The translations under genes were made by a program, and so were the position numbers. DNA of 64,000 nucleotides from Dryocola clanedunensis subsp. sulfonylureivorans (lineage in GTDB: Bacteria > Pseudomonadota > Gammaproteobacteria > Enterobacterales > Enterobacteriaceae), in the NCBI RefSeq assembly GCF_016756775.1, contig NZ_JAERMU010000005.1, positions 186,001-250,000 of the forward strand, read 5' to 3'. The number at the start of each line of letters is the position of its first letter. Positions within the stretch are counted from its first letter, which is position 1. The notes beneath the pieces were generated by a model. It was not told the DNA's origin. It saw nothing but the letters and a program-made list of their open reading frames with translations, and searched no databases. This document shows, piece by piece, positions 11,522 through 21,817 of this stretch.

Positions 11522-12633
11522 GGCGCGCTCCCGGCGGTCGAGCGGCCGATCACAACTTCTTCGCCTTCAGTCAGCCCCGTCGCCACCTGAACCTGAGTAT
11601 CGTTACGCATACCAATGGTGATTTCACGCTCACGGGTTTCGCCACTGCGCAGTACGGTCACTTTGTAGCGATTATCGCCGACCGGCTCGCCGAGCGCGGC
11701 CAGAGGGATGGTCAGCACATCTTTCACGCCGCCAAGCTGGATATGCACCTGCGCGGTCATTTCCAGACGCAGGACCCCTTGCGGGTTAGGCACCTCGAAA
11801 CGCGCATTATAGAAAATCGCGTCGTTGACTTTATCCGGCGTCGGCAGGATGTCTTTCAGCGTACCTTCGTAACGGGTCAGCGGGTCGCCCAGCACGGTAA
11901 ACCATGCTTTCTGTCCGGGCTTTAGATGAATAACATCCGCCTCAGAAACCTGTGCTTTGACCAGCATGGTGCTCAAATCTGCCAGCGTCAGAATGTTTGG
12001 CGCCTGCTGTGCTGCGATCACGGTTTGTCCCTGGAGGGTCGTGATCTGCGTGACTTCACCAGCCATTGGCGCGACAATGCGGGTGAAGTCCAGATTAGTT
12101 TTTGCAGTATCCAGAGAAGCCTGATTCCGCTGGATTTGCGCTTCAATAGTGCCTATCTGGGCGAGCTTAACGTCAAGGTCTGTCGCTGCGGTATCCAGAT
12201 CCTGACGCGAAACGGCCTGGGTTTTCGCCAGCGCCTGCTGGCGGCTCAACGTCACCTGGGCGAGTTTTGCCTGCGCCTGGGCCTGACGCCGTTGGGCGCG
12301 AAGCTCCATCAGCGTTGCCTCAACTTCTTTGATCTGGTTTTGTGCCTGTTCCGGATCGATAACCCCCAAAAGCTGATCTTTCTTTACTTTATCGCCGATA
12401 TTTACCGACAGCGTTTTCAGCTGGCCGCTCACCTGCGCCCCCACGTCCACCTTACGCAGCGCATCAAGCTTGCCCGTTGCCAGCACGCTCTGTTCAAGCG
12501 AGCCTTTGCGCACAATCATCGTCTGATATGTCGGCGTTGGCGCATTCAGGAACTGCCACAGCCAGATTGCCAGCATCGCCATCAGCAGCACGAGTAGCCA
12601 GTAACGTTTTTTTATTTTTCCCTTAAATCTCAT
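11518..12633 (-). CDS. macA: Macrolide export periplasmic adaptor MacA
   Basis: Membrane fusion protein that bridges MacB and TolC. The 371 residues comprise an N-terminal membrane anchor (about 10-28), a biotinyl-lipoyl-like domain, a long alpha-helical hairpin rich in Gln, Ala and Leu (about 90-165) that contacts TolC, and beta-barrel and membrane-proximal domains. An AGGA-containing leader lies before the ATG at 12633. In E. coli the gene ybjX lies between macA and ybjD; it is absent here, leaving a 175-base gap. Confidence 0.97.
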   Translation of the reverse strand: MRFKGKIKKRYWLLVLLMAMLAIWLWQFLNAPTPTYQTMIVRKGSLEQSVLATGKLDALRKVDVGAQVSGQLKTLSVNIGDKVKKDQLLGVIDPEQAQNQIKEVEATLMELRAQRRQAQAQAKLAQVTLSRQQALAKTQAVSRQDLDTAATDLDVKLAQIGTIEAQIQRNQASLDTAKTNLDFTRIVAPMAGEVTQITTLQGQTVIAAQQAPNILTLADLSTMLVKAQVSEADVIHLKPGQKAWFTVLGDPLTRYEGTLKDILPTPDKVNDAIFYNARFEVPNPQGVLRLEMTAQVHIQLGGVKDVLTIPLAALGEPVGDNRYKVTVLRSGETREREITIGMRNDTQVQVATGLTEGEEVVIGRSTAGSAP

Positions 12634-12808
12634 AGGTATCCTGGAGGTAAAGCTCGGTTAAACAGAGTATCAATAAAAGTGAGAGTCCGGTCGATTGCCG
12701 CGCCCTTATCGGCCGGCAAAGTTTACCCGTAAGAATAACCTGAATGCGTGATGTGAACACCAGGGAATACCGTCGCCGTTAACTGTTGTCTGCTGGACTA
12801 GCAGAACG

Positions 12809-14464
12809 CTAGTCTGCCCTACCCCGCGCCAGCCATAAAACTCGCGAGAACATTTTCCGCAGGATAGAAGGGACAGAGTCCACGCCACGGCGTCCCGCTT
12901 CCATCGCCACTTCAATGGCGAGATCCGGTTTAGAAGAGCGGTGAATTGCTTTGATGATTATCCGCCGCATATTCATACGCGCGTTCTCCGGGATTTGCGA
13001 CACGCGATGGTAAACATCCGCGAACCCCTGGCGGTACATAAAATGTTCCATATCCAGCGCAGGCAGCGCGGTAAGGTGATCTCGCTCCTGATCCTTGTCG
13101 TTATCCAGCAGTCCGCGCACCGTAGCCGCGTATTTCTTCCCGGCCTCATCACCGTCAACCAGAACGTGCCACTCAATGCCCATGCGGCGGGCAAATTTGA
13201 TCAGGGGCTTTAGCCCGGATTGAGCAAACTCAATCACTTTTACCCCTTCAGCATCAAAATGGTGACCGCACTGGCGCGCCAGCTCGTTCATCACCCAGAC
13301 TTCCGTTTCCCCCTCAACCAATAACCAGCAGCGGGCAAACAGCGAAGAAGCGCGATTAAAGCGGATGTGAAAGGCAATACGACGGCTGTCCTCGGCGTTC
13401 ATTCCGCCAGGGCCAAGCCGCCAGGCGGCAACTTTCGACGATTCACGCACCAGCCGGCAAACCTGTTCGACCGGGGTCAGCGACAGCAGTTCGCCAGAAT
13501 TAGTAGTGGTGATTTTTTGTAGCGGCAGAAGGTTAAGAAGGTGCCAGGCAACGGACAGCATAATGGGATGTAAACGAGTTTCAGGATCTTCCACCAGCAG
13601 CAAAGGACGCGCATCGCGATCGAGCGTGACGGTGCCTTTGGCCTGCAATAGCGTAGAGAACATACTTAACAAAATCATCCGATGCGTGCGGCTGTTGGGT
13701 CGGTCGATCATCCTGTTAATGATGTCCAGATAGCGCCAGCTGCGTTGCTCATCGTGAGAACGCCGACGCATCAGCCGCTTATGGGCGACGGCTCCCTGCT
13801 CGGAGAAATAATGTTCCAGCAGCTGCGCCATGGCAGAAAGCCCCTGGCGCAGCTGAGAATCGGTAAGATTCTGCGGGCGGGAAACCAGCTCCCGAGCCAG
13901 AAAATCGAGCTGGCGGGCGGTCATTTCGGTTTCTGGTATATCCGGGATACTGCCGTCACGTAATCGTCGCATGAAGCGGGCATCACGCAGGCGCAGTACA
14001 GGATTGAGCCTGGTGATTTGCTGAGCCAGTACATCAATATCATCAAGTTCGATGGCTCTGCCTTTATCATCCAGGAAACTGCGCAGCGTCAGCACCGAAT
14101 CGTCGTCAGCTAATTCGCCTTCAAGACGGTACATAATGCGGTGGAAGCCGTCGTTGCTTGCCACCCACAGCGGGGCCAGCCCGCGATAACGGCGGCCCTG
14201 ATGATGTCCTGCCGCCGTCTCACGGAAGGTGAGAATGATATGAAGATGGTGTTCGCGCCCCGGCATGTCGCCCGGCGGAAAATAGAAGTCATCACGGGAA
14301 AAATGATAGAGCTGTTCGTGAGGGGAAAGCAGCAGCGTTAACGCATCCAGCAGGCTTGATTTACCCCAGGCGTTTTCGCCGATCAGCACGTTGTTTTGTT
14401 CAAGCATTAACGACAAACGATTAATGCCACGGAACCCGACAATCTCCACGCGTTCGAGAAACAT
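12809..14464 (-). CDS. ybjD: OLD-family ATP-dependent endonuclease YbjD
   Basis: Overcoming-lysogeny-defect type protein: an SMC/ABC-like ATPase followed by a Toprim nuclease domain. The 551 residues are one shorter than E. coli YbjD. The Walker A region IGENAWGKSS is at about residues 28-37, and the Toprim motifs LLVEGETE (about 360) and VDGDEAGKK (about 415) are clear. The start at 14464 (MFLERVEIVGF) has GGAGG upstream; a frame from 14539 would add 25 residues without family support. The cellular role is unknown; related OLD proteins act in DNA processing or phage defence. Confidence 0.93.
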   Translation of the reverse strand: MFLERVEIVGFRGINRLSLMLEQNNVLIGENAWGKSSLLDALTLLLSPHEQLYHFSRDDFYFPPGDMPGREHHLHIILTFRETAAGHHQGRRYRGLAPLWVASNDGFHRIMYRLEGELADDDSVLTLRSFLDDKGRAIELDDIDVLAQQITRLNPVLRLRDARFMRRLRDGSIPDIPETEMTARQLDFLARELVSRPQNLTDSQLRQGLSAMAQLLEHYFSEQGAVAHKRLMRRRSHDEQRSWRYLDIINRMIDRPNSRTHRMILLSMFSTLLQAKGTVTLDRDARPLLLVEDPETRLHPIMLSVAWHLLNLLPLQKITTTNSGELLSLTPVEQVCRLVRESSKVAAWRLGPGGMNAEDSRRIAFHIRFNRASSLFARCWLLVEGETEVWVMNELARQCGHHFDAEGVKVIEFAQSGLKPLIKFARRMGIEWHVLVDGDEAGKKYAATVRGLLDNDKDQERDHLTALPALDMEHFMYRQGFADVYHRVSQIPENARMNMRRIIIKAIHRSSKPDLAIEVAMEAGRRGVDSVPSILRKMFSRVLWLARGRAD

Positions 14465-14885
14465 ACTCCCTCCAGGGTGTGAACTGCTTATCCTTGATGC
14501 CCTTAATAGCAATTGAGTCGAGTATAGCGGCAAAATCAACGCTATTTATACCCCTTCCGGCATCATAAAACCTGGTACCGGACGAATAAATAATATCTTT
14601 TCATTTACTAAGGTTATTATTTATTTATAAATTACCAAGAATATTCTGACTTTATTCATAACGTGACTATACTTTTCAATGGCAAAATCTGAAAAGGAAT
14701 CGCACCTCATTGCCTTAAATCAAAGTAGTTGGATATATTGCGCTAGCTCCGGGTAGACGAATTCTTTAAAATTTCAAGGCAATATTTTTCGTCATACCCT
14801 TAATGACGGTAATAAAACATTGATATTGGCGCTCGTTAATTTAACGCACGCTGGCTATCAGCGTTTTTTCAACACAGAGGTGGTT
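14465..14885. other. ybjD-aqpZ divergent intergenic region
   Basis: A 421-base AT-rich gap between ybjD (left) and aqpZ (right). I see no gene in it; a short in-frame extension of AqpZ from 14820 is not supported by the family. It should contain the aqpZ promoter and leader, with AGAGG at 14876-14880 as the ribosome-binding site. Confidence 0.6.
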
Positions 14886-15581
14886 ATGTTTAGAAAGTTA
14901 GCAGCAGAGTTCTTTGGAACCTTCTGGCTGGTATTTGGTGGCTGCGGTAGCGCAGTATTAGCAGCTGCTTATCCGGAGTTAGGGATAGGTTTTGCAGGCG
15001 TTGCGCTGGCATTTGGCTTAACCGTACTGACGATGGCTTACGCTGTTGGCCATATTTCCGGCGGCCACTTTAACCCGGCGGTTACCCTTGGCTTATGGGC
15101 CGGCGGTCGTTTCCCGGCAAAAGAAGTGGTTGGTTATATTGTGGCTCAGGTTATCGGCGGTATCGTTGCTGCGGGTATTCTGTATTTAATCGCCAGCGGT
15201 AAAGCTGGTTTTGATGTCGTAGCAAGCGGTTTTGCATCGAACGGTTACGGTGAGCATTCACCTGATGGCTACAACATGCTGTCCGCCATTATTATCGAAA
15301 TCGTATTAACCTGCGGCTTCTTAATTGTTATCCACGGCGCAACGGACAAATTTGCTCCGGCTGGTTTTGCACCTATCGCCATCGGCCTTGCGCTGACCCT
15401 GATTCACCTGATCAGCATTCCGGTCACCAACACCTCTGTTAACCCTGCACGCAGCACCGCAGTGGCTATCTTCCAGGGTGGCTGGGCGCTGCAGCAGCTG
15501 TGGCTGTTCTGGCTGATGCCAATTATCGGCGGTATCCTGGGTGGCCTGATCTATCGTCACCTGCTGGAAAAACGCAGCTAA
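14886..15581 (+). CDS. aqpZ: Aquaporin Z
   Basis: Water channel of the inner membrane. The 231-residue product has six transmembrane helices and the two pore NPA motifs, in HFNPAVT (about residues 61-67) and SVNPARS (about 184-190). The start [11 protein letters not shown] at 14886 gives the same length as E. coli AqpZ. It is followed by a strong Rho-independent terminator, so it is probably a single-gene unit. Confidence 0.98.
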   Translation: MFRKLAAEFFGTFWLVFGGCGSAVLAAAYPELGIGFAGVALAFGLTVLTMAYAVGHISGGHFNPAVTLGLWAGGRFPAKEVVGYIVAQVIGGIVAAGILYLIASGKAGFDVVASGFASNGYGEHSPDGYNMLSAIIIEIVLTCGFLIVIHGATDKFAPAGFAPIAIGLALTLIHLISIPVTNTSVNPARSTAVAIFQGGWALQQLWLFWLMPIIGGILGGLIYRHLLEKRS

Positions 15582-15600
15582 ACTCGCTTGATTTTACGCA

Positions 15601-15630
15601 AAAGGCCTGACGCTGTTCAGGCCTTTTTTA
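15601..15630 (+). terminator. aqpZ terminator
   Basis: AAAGGCCTGA (15601-15610) pairs with TCAGGCCTTT (15617-15626) and is followed by a T run. Classic Rho-independent form, 19 bases after the aqpZ stop. Confidence 0.92.
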
Positions 15631-15738
15631 TTGATGGCATGATGCATAAAAATCCTCTTATTCTGTGACTTTACTCACTTAGCATCTTTGGGTAGTGTGT
15701 AACCCGCCGTTACTTCTATCGCAAGGACTCTCCACCTC

Positions 15739-16638
15739 ATGTTGTCGGGATTGTTAATCATCTTAGTGCCGCTGATAGTCGGGTACCTTATCCCCCTGCG
15801 GCAAACCAGCCTGTTAAAACTCATTAATCGTCTGCTCAGCTGGATTGTTTATGTGATCCTGTTTCTGATGGGGGTCAGCCTCGCGTTTCTGGATAACCTT
15901 GCCAGCAACCTGCTGGATATTTTCCATTACTCCGCGGTCAGCGTGATCGTGATTCTGTTGTGTAACGCTGCGGCCCTGCTCTGGCTTGAGCGCTCTCTGC
16001 CCTGGCGCCATAACCACCGTCAGGAGAAGCTGCCGTCGCGTCTTGCCATGGCACTGGAATCGCTGAAACTGTGCTTTGTGGTGGTCGCCGGATTTTTGCT
16101 GGGGCTCACCGGCTGGGCGTTTCTGCGGCACGCTACCGAAGCCAGCGAATACACCTTAATCTTCCTTTTGCTGCTGGTCGGTGTACAGCTGCGCAACAGC
16201 GGTATGACGCTGAAGCAGATTGTGCTTAACCGTCGGGGAATGATTATCGCGGTGGTGATCGTGTTAAGTTCGCTGGTTGCCGGCATCATTAATGCCTTTA
16301 TTCTCGACCTGCCGATGAAAACCGGGTTAGCGATGGCATCTGGTTTCGGCTGGTATTCGCTGTCAGGTATTCTGATGACCGAATCCTACGGGCCGGTCAT
16401 CGGCAGCGCCACCTTCTTTAATGACCTGATCCGCGAGCTGCTGGCTATTGTGCTGATCCCAGGTCTGATGGCCAAAAGCCGCTCCACCGCGCTTGGCCTG
16501 TGCGGGGCAACCTCCATGGACTTCACCCTGCCGGTTCTGCAGCGCAGCGGCGGAGTAGAAATTGTCCCCGCCGCCATAGTACACGGCTTTATCCTAAGTT
16601 TACTCACCCCACTGCTGATGGCGCTGTTCGCTTCCTGA
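15739..16638 (+). CDS. lysO: L-lysine exporter LysO
   Basis: Inner-membrane lysine exporter (formerly YbjE), which also confers resistance to thialysine in E. coli. The 299 residues equal the E. coli length. The protein is almost wholly hydrophobic with about eight transmembrane segments and carries the conserved SGFGWYSLSGIL and LCGATSMDFTLPVLQ stretches. E. coli lysO is controlled by ArgP; I did not identify an ArgP site here by eye. It is followed by a weak hairpin before hcp. Confidence 0.95.
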   Translation: MLSGLLIILVPLIVGYLIPLRQTSLLKLINRLLSWIVYVILFLMGVSLAFLDNLASNLLDIFHYSAVSVIVILLCNAAALLWLERSLPWRHNHRQEKLPSRLAMALESLKLCFVVVAGFLLGLTGWAFLRHATEASEYTLIFLLLLVGVQLRNSGMTLKQIVLNRRGMIIAVVIVLSSLVAGIINAFILDLPMKTGLAMASGFGWYSLSGILMTESYGPVIGSATFFNDLIRELLAIVLIPGLMAKSRSTALGLCGATSMDFTLPVLQRSGGVEIVPAAIVHGFILSLLTPLLMALFAS

Positions 16639-16645
16639 TACCTCA

Positions 16646-16669
16646 TTGGCGGTAGGCTTCTGCCGCCAA
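16646..16669 (+). terminator. Hairpin after lysO
   Basis: TTGGCGG (16646-16652) pairs with CCGCCAA (16663-16669) with further pairing inside, but only a short ATTT follows. It may be a weak terminator for lysO. Confidence 0.5.
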
Positions 16670-16671
16670 AT

Positions 16672-16685
16672 TTGCGCTAAATCAA
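16672..16685 (+). promoter_or_regulatory. FNR-like site upstream of hcp
   Basis: TTGCGCTAAATCAA matches the FNR consensus TTGAT-N4-ATCAA at eight of ten positions, with a perfect right half. FNR activates hcp-hcr under anaerobiosis in E. coli. The centre lies about 78 bases upstream of the NsrR-like site, a layout consistent with what is known of the E. coli promoter. Confidence 0.6.
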
Positions 16686-16744
16686 TCTCTCCCTCATTTG
16701 CGGTAAAAAGCCCTTTTCACCCTGCGCCCTGAGGCATAACCTTA

Positions 16745-16767
16745 AACATGCATTTTAAATATAACTT
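16745..16767 (+). promoter_or_regulatory. NsrR-like operator upstream of hcp
   Basis: An imperfect inverted repeat, AACATGCATTT on the left and AAATATAACTT on the right, matches the NsrR target type known at the E. coli hcp promoter. NsrR is the nitric-oxide-sensing repressor, so loss of binding under nitrosative stress would release hcp-hcr. Confidence 0.65.
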
Positions 16768-16781
16768 CAAAAGGTACGATC

Positions 16782-18434
16782 ATGTTTTGTGTGCAATGTG
16801 AACAAACTATCCGCACCCCGGCGGGTAACGGCTGCGCTTACGCTCAGGGGATGTGTGGCAAAACTGCCGAAACGTCAGACCTGCAGGACCTGCTGATTGC
16901 CGCTCTGCAAGGGTTGTCGGCCTGGGCCGTTGCCGCACGAGACGCGGGCATCGTTGATCATGAGGTTGACAGCTTTGCCCCTCGCGCATTTTTCTCAACC
17001 CTGACAAACGTCAACTTCGATTCTCCACGTATTGTGGGCTATGCACGCGAGGCCATTGCGCTGCGTGGTAGCCTCAAGGCGCGCACGCTGGCCGTTAAGC
17101 CGGACGCTGTGGTCGACAATCCGATGGCGGATCTGCAGCTGGTCAGCAGCGATTTGGGCGAGCTCCAGCGCCAGGCGGCAGACTTTGCGCCGAACCGCGA
17201 TAAAGCGGAAATCGGCGAAGACATTCTTGGCCTGCGCCTGCTGTGCCTGTACGGCCTGAAAGGCGCGGCGGCCTATATGGAACACGCCCACGTGCTGGGC
17301 CAGTATGACAACGATATCTACGGCCAGTACCACAAAATCATGGCGTGGCTCGGCACCTGGCCTGCGGACATGGGCGCGCTGCTCGACTGCTCAATGGAAA
17401 TTGGCCAGATGAACTTCAGGGTGATGAGCATTCTGGATCTCGGCGAAACCAGTAAATACGGCCACCCAACCCCGTCCCAGGTGAATGTTCGCCCCGTTGC
17501 GGGCAAATGCATTCTGATCTCAGGCCACGATCTTAAAGATCTCTACAACCTTCTCGAACAAACCGAAGGCACCGGCGTCAACGTCTTTACCCACGGTGAG
17601 ATGCTGCCTGCTCACGGCTATCCGGAACTGCGTAAGTTCAAACATCTGGTCGGCAACTACGGCAGCGGCTGGCAGAACCAGCAGAGCGAGTTTGCCCGCT
17701 TCCCGGGTCCGGTGGTGATGACCTCTAACTGCATAATCAATCCTGAAGTGGGTTCATACACCGACCGTATCTGGACGCGCAGCATCGTCGGCTGGCCGGG
17801 CGTCAGCCATCTCGAAGGGGACGATTTCGCCCCGGTGATTGCCCAGGCGCAGCAGATGGCGGGCTTCCCGTACAGCGAAATTGAACATCTGATCACCGTC
17901 GGCTTTGGCCGCCAGACGCTGCTGGGTGCTGCCGACACGCTGATTGATTTAGTCAGCCGCGAAAAGCTGCGCCACATCTTCCTGGTTGGCGGCTGCGACG
18001 GCGAACGCGGCGAGCGCAGCTACTTCACTGATTTTGCCACCAGCGTGCCGAAAGACTGCCTGATCCTGACCCTTGCCTGCGGCAAATACCGCTTCAATAA
18101 GCTCGACTTCGGCGACATTGAAGGGCTGCCGCGCCTGGTGGATGCGGGCCAGTGTAACGATGCCTACTCGGCGATTATTCTGGCGGTCACCCTCGCAGAG
18201 AAGCTCGGCTGCGGCGTTAACGACCTGCCGCTGAGCCTGGTGCTCTCCTGGTTCGAACAAAAGGCGATTGTTATTCTGCTGACCCTGCTGTCGCTGGGCG
18301 TCACCAACATCGTCACCGGGCCGACCGCGCCGGGCTTCCTGACGCCAAACCTGCTGGCGGTGCTCAACGAGAAGTTTGGCCTGCGCGCCATCACCACCGT
18401 TGAGCAGGACATCAAAGAGCTGATGAGCGCATAA
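16782..18434 (+). CDS. hcp: Hybrid cluster protein (hydroxylamine/NO reductase)
   Basis: Cytoplasmic iron-sulfur-oxygen cluster enzyme with high-affinity NO reductase and hydroxylamine reductase activity, used in nitrosative stress. The 550 residues match E. coli Hcp. The N-terminal cysteines at positions 3, 6, 18 and 25 bind the first Fe-S cluster; later Cys, His and Glu residues in blocks such as [10 protein letters not shown] and [10 protein letters not shown] bind the hybrid cluster. hcr follows after 9 bases. Do not confuse it with the T6SS tube protein of the same abbreviation at 34009. Confidence 0.97.
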   Translation: MFCVQCEQTIRTPAGNGCAYAQGMCGKTAETSDLQDLLIAALQGLSAWAVAARDAGIVDHEVDSFAPRAFFSTLTNVNFDSPRIVGYAREAIALRGSLKARTLAVKPDAVVDNPMADLQLVSSDLGELQRQAADFAPNRDKAEIGEDILGLRLLCLYGLKGAAAYMEHAHVLGQYDNDIYGQYHKIMAWLGTWPADMGALLDCSMEIGQMNFRVMSILDLGETSKYGHPTPSQVNVRPVAGKCILISGHDLKDLYNLLEQTEGTGVNVFTHGEMLPAHGYPELRKFKHLVGNYGSGWQNQQSEFARFPGPVVMTSNCIINPEVGSYTDRIWTRSIVGWPGVSHLEGDDFAPVIAQAQQMAGFPYSEIEHLITVGFGRQTLLGAADTLIDLVSREKLRHIFLVGGCDGERGERSYFTDFATSVPKDCLILTLACGKYRFNKLDFGDIEGLPRLVDAGQCNDAYSAIILAVTLAEKLGCGVNDLPLSLVLSWFEQKAIVILLTLLSLGVTNIVTGPTAPGFLTPNLLAVLNEKFGLRAITTVEQDIKELMSA

Positions 18435-18443
18435 GGAGCCGCC

Positions 18444-19412
18444 ATGACTATGCCTACGCCGCTGTGCCCGTACCGCATGCAGGTGCATCACATTCATCAG
18501 GAAACGCCGGACGTCTGGACGCTGTCGTTAATCAATCACGACGTCTATCCCTACAAAGCCGGGCAATACGCGCTGGTGAGTATCCGCAACAGCGACGAGA
18601 CGCTGCGCGCATATACCCTTTCCTCGACGCCGGGCCTCAGCCCGTTTGTGACGCTGACCGTACGCCGAATCGAAGGGGGTGCAGGCTCAGGCTGGCTGAC
18701 TCAGGAAGTGAAAGTGGGTGATTACTTATGGCTGTCGGAGGGCCAGGGGGAGTTCACCTGCGAGCCGCTAACCACCGACCGCTATCTGCTGATGGCCGCA
18801 GGCTGTGGCGTGACGCCGGTTATGTCGATGCGCCGCTGGCTGGCAAAACATCGCCCGCAGGCGGACGTGCAGGTGATTTATAACGTGCGCTCCCCGGAGG
18901 ACGTTATCTTTGCCGACGAGTGGCGTCACTATCCGGTTACCCTGGTGGCCGAAAATAATGCGGCACACGGCTTCATCGCCGGACGCTTAACGCGTGAACT
19001 TCTTGCCGCCGTTCCCGATATCGCCTCCCGCACGGTCATGACCTGCGGCCCGGCGCCTTATATGGATCTGGTTGAAAAAGAGGTGAAGGCGCTTGGCGTA
19101 ACTGCGTTTTATCAGGAGAAATTCTTCACTCCCGTGGCCGCCTCCGCTGAGAGTGGTCTGAAATTTACCACCCTTAAACCGATGCGTGAGTTCTACGCTC
19201 CGGCTGGCACCACGCTGCTGGCCGCGCTGGAAAGCAACAGCGTGCCGGTCAATGCCGCCTGCCGCGCGGGCGTATGCGGCAGCTGCAAAACCAGGGTCGA
19301 ATCCGGCGATTACACGGTCAGCAGTACCATGACGCTCACCGAAGCCGAAATCGCCAGCGGCTACGTTCTGGCCTGCTCCTGTCATCCACAAAGTGATTTA
19401 GTCCTCGCCTGA
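18444..19412 (+). CDS. hcr: NADH oxidoreductase Hcr
   Basis: Electron-transfer partner of the hybrid cluster protein. The 322 residues comprise an FAD-binding domain with RAYTLSS (about 53-59), an NAD-binding domain with MAAGCGVTPVMSM (about 115), and a C-terminal plant-type 2Fe-2S ferredoxin domain with CRAGVCGSCK and a distal cysteine in LACSC. In E. coli it also takes part in protein S-nitrosylation together with Hcp. It is cotranscribed with hcp and closed by a terminator. Confidence 0.96.
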   Translation: MTMPTPLCPYRMQVHHIHQETPDVWTLSLINHDVYPYKAGQYALVSIRNSDETLRAYTLSSTPGLSPFVTLTVRRIEGGAGSGWLTQEVKVGDYLWLSEGQGEFTCEPLTTDRYLLMAAGCGVTPVMSMRRWLAKHRPQADVQVIYNVRSPEDVIFADEWRHYPVTLVAENNAAHGFIAGRLTRELLAAVPDIASRTVMTCGPAPYMDLVEKEVKALGVTAFYQEKFFTPVAASAESGLKFTTLKPMREFYAPAGTTLLAALESNSVPVNAACRAGVCGSCKTRVESGDYTVSSTMTLTEAEIASGYVLACSCHPQSDLVLA

Positions 19413-19421
19413 TCTTCATCA

Positions 19422-19448
19422 TGCCACCCGTCACGGGTGGCACTTTCT
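19422..19448 (+). terminator. hcp-hcr terminator
   Basis: TGCCACCCG (19422-19430) pairs with CGGGTGGCA (19434-19442) around a three-base loop and is followed by CTTTCT. Confidence 0.8.
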
Positions 19449-19514
19449 GCACGGTCACCTCCTTTTCATTGACTAAGCTTGTTAACGGTAACTGAATCGT
19501 GACAAGGAGAAACG

Positions 19515-21236
19515 ATGAAACAGAACGTAGCCACCTATTTGACAAAAACACTAGAAAGCGCAGGTGTGAAACGCATCTGGGGCGTCACCGGGGATTCCCT
19601 CAACGGCATCAGCGACAGCCTTAACAAGATGGGCACCATTGAATGGATGCCGACGCGTCATGAAGAAGTTGCTGCTTTTGCCGCAGGCGCAGAAGCCCAT
19701 ATTACGGGCGAACTGGCGGTCTGCGCCGGATCATGCGGCCCGGGCAACCTGCACTTAATCAACGGCCTTTTCGACTGCCACCGCAACCGCGTGCCGGTGC
19801 TGGCTATTGCGGCCCATATTCCCTCCAGCGAAATCGGCAGCGGCTATTTCCAGGAGACACATCCCGAAGAGCTTTTCCGTGAGTGCAGCCATTATTGCGA
19901 GCTGGTGTCATCCCCGGAACAGATCCCGCAGGTGCTGGCCATTGCCATGCGTAAAGCCGTGCTCAACCGTGGCGTTTCCGTAGTGGTTATTCCGGGCGAT
20001 GTGGCGTTAAAACCCGCCCCTGAAACCGCCAGCACCCACTGGTATCCGGCACCGCAGCCGGTGACCGTGCCTGCCCATCAGGAGCTGCAAAAGCTCGCCC
20101 AGCTCTTACGCTATAACGACAATATTGCGCTGATGTGCGGCAGCGGCTGCGCGGGCGCGCACGAAGAGTTAATCCAGTTTGCCGCCACGCTCAAAGCGCC
20201 GATCGTTCACGCCCTGCGCGGCAAAGAGCACGTCGAGTATGACAATCCTTATGATGTCGGCATGACCGGGCTGATCGGCTTCTCCTCCGGTTTCCACACC
20301 ATGATGAACGCCGACACGCTGATCCTGCTCGGCACCCAGTTCCCGTATCGCGCCTTCTACCCAACGGATGCGAAAATTATTCAGATTGATATCAACCCCG
20401 GCAGCATCGGGGCGCACAGCAAGGTGGATATGGCGCTGGTTGGCGATATTAAAGCCACGCTTGCGGCCCTCCTCCCGCTGCTGGAAGAGAAAACCGACCG
20501 CAGCTTCCTTGATAAGGCGCTGGATAACTATCGTGAAGCGCGCGAAGGGCTGGACGAGCTGGCCAAACCCGGCGATGGCAAACTTATTCATCCCCAGTAC
20601 GTTGCCCAGCAAATCAGCAAGTACGCCGATGAGGACGCGATTTTCACCTGCGACGTGGGCACGCCGACCGTCTGGGCCGCGCGCTATCTGAAAATGAACG
20701 GCAGGCGTCGTTTGCTCGGCTCCTTTACCCACGGCTCCATGGCGAACGCGATGCCGCAGGCGCTTGGGGCGAAAGCCACCGCGCCGGACCGCCAGGTAGT
20801 CGCCATGTGCGGCGATGGCGGATTCAGCATGCTGATGGGTGATTTTCTTTCCGTGGTGCAGATGAAGCTGCCGATCAAAATCGTCGTCTTTAACAACAGC
20901 GTGCTGGGCTTTGTGGCGATGGAAATGAAGGCCGGTGGCTATCTGACGGACGGTACCGATCTGCACAGCACCAACTTCGCGAATATCGCCAACGCCTGCG
21001 GCATCACCGGCATCAGGGTTGAAGATCCGGCCGAGCTGGATAACGCCTTACAGCGCGCCTTCAGCATTGACGGCCCGGTGCTGGTGGATGTTGTGGTTGC
21101 CAAAGATGAACTGGCGATCCCGCCGCAGATCAAGCTGGAACAGGCCAAAGGCTTCAGCCTTTATATGCTGCGCGCCATCATCAGCGGACGGGGTGATGAA
21201 GTCATTGAACTGGCAAAAACGAACTGGTTCCGTTAA
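19515..21236 (+). CDS. poxB: Pyruvate oxidase (ubiquinone-dependent)
   Basis: Thiamine-diphosphate flavoenzyme that converts pyruvate to acetate and CO2 and passes electrons to ubiquinone at the membrane. The 573 residues fit the 572-residue E. coli enzyme. The TPP motif begins [12 protein letters not shown] (about 434) and ends VFNNS. The C-terminal amphipathic helix that binds lipid is represented by [12 protein letters not shown]. coli poxB depends on sigma-S. In E. coli ltaE directly follows poxB; here a 33-kb island separates them. Confidence 0.97.
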   Translation: MKQNVATYLTKTLESAGVKRIWGVTGDSLNGISDSLNKMGTIEWMPTRHEEVAAFAAGAEAHITGELAVCAGSCGPGNLHLINGLFDCHRNRVPVLAIAAHIPSSEIGSGYFQETHPEELFRECSHYCELVSSPEQIPQVLAIAMRKAVLNRGVSVVVIPGDVALKPAPETASTHWYPAPQPVTVPAHQELQKLAQLLRYNDNIALMCGSGCAGAHEELIQFAATLKAPIVHALRGKEHVEYDNPYDVGMTGLIGFSSGFHTMMNADTLILLGTQFPYRAFYPTDAKIIQIDINPGSIGAHSKVDMALVGDIKATLAALLPLLEEKTDRSFLDKALDNYREAREGLDELAKPGDGKLIHPQYVAQQISKYADEDAIFTCDVGTPTVWAARYLKMNGRRRLLGSFTHGSMANAMPQALGAKATAPDRQVVAMCGDGGFSMLMGDFLSVVQMKLPIKIVVFNNSVLGFVAMEMKAGGYLTDGTDLHSTNFANIANACGITGIRVEDPAELDNALQRAFSIDGPVLVDVVVAKDELAIPPQIKLEQAKGFSLYMLRAIISGRGDEVIELAKTNWFR

Positions 21237-21243
21237 CCCGTTC

Positions 21244-21279
21244 TTAAGCCCCCTTGATGTTCGTTCATCAGGGGGCTTA
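21244..21279. terminator. Terminator at the poxB/T6SS boundary
   Basis: An inverted repeat of about 14 base pairs with one bulge (TAAGCCCCCTTGATG against CATCAGGGGGCTTA) lies between poxB and the convergent tssE. It probably ends both transcripts and marks the left edge of the island. Confidence 0.8.
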
Positions 21280-21313
21280 GCGATAATGTCGGCGGACGGT
21301 GAGAAAGGATATT

Positions 21314-21808
21314 TCAGTCAGCAGATAACGACACTTGCTCCATTTCCGAGTCGTATGCCCCGCTAAAACAGAGATCGACTGGAGCGGGGCTCCACCAGAT
21401 AAGCCCTCTGATTTCGAATAAGATTGTGCCATACCTGGAAGGTGCCTCTTTACCGCGTAGCGGACGAACCACGAGCGACTCGGGGATCACTCTAGGTTCA
21501 AAGCGGACAATGGCATTACGTATCACTTTCTCTATTCCAGCCCAGTTCCCCGCATCAACATAAGTACCCGGCATTGTCGCGATCCCATAATTTAACACCG
21601 ACTCCATCACTTGCTGATGTCTGGCCTGATGTAACTGGGCCTCAATGTTAGAGTTATTAAGAATCGCGATAATGTCCCTTTGCACTATTTTCCTCATCTC
21701 CCGGGATGAAAAAAAATACTTATCCGCAGCTTCTTTCTGATTTTTCGGTTCGTCATCCAGCAAACGATCGAATAATGTGGGTAAAAACTGCTGTTTTGTA
21801 CCATTCAT
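21314..21808 (-). CDS. tssE: T6SS baseplate subunit TssE
   Basis: Phage gp25-like lysozyme-fold protein of the T6SS baseplate wedge (TssEFGK). The 164 residues show the gp25 pattern: N-terminal TLFDRLLDDE, a middle SVLNYGIATM and a C-terminal ILFEIRGLIWW. It is the last gene of the leftward arm, nine bases after tagJ, and converges on poxB. Confidence 0.93.
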   Translation of the reverse strand: MNGTKQQFLPTLFDRLLDDEPKNQKEAADKYFFSSREMRKIVQRDIIAILNNSNIEAQLHQARHQQVMESVLNYGIATMPGTYVDAGNWAGIEKVIRNAIVRFEPRVIPESLVVRPLRGKEAPSRYGTILFEIRGLIWWSPAPVDLCFSGAYDSEMEQVSLSAD

Positions 21809-21817
21809 TATCTCGCC

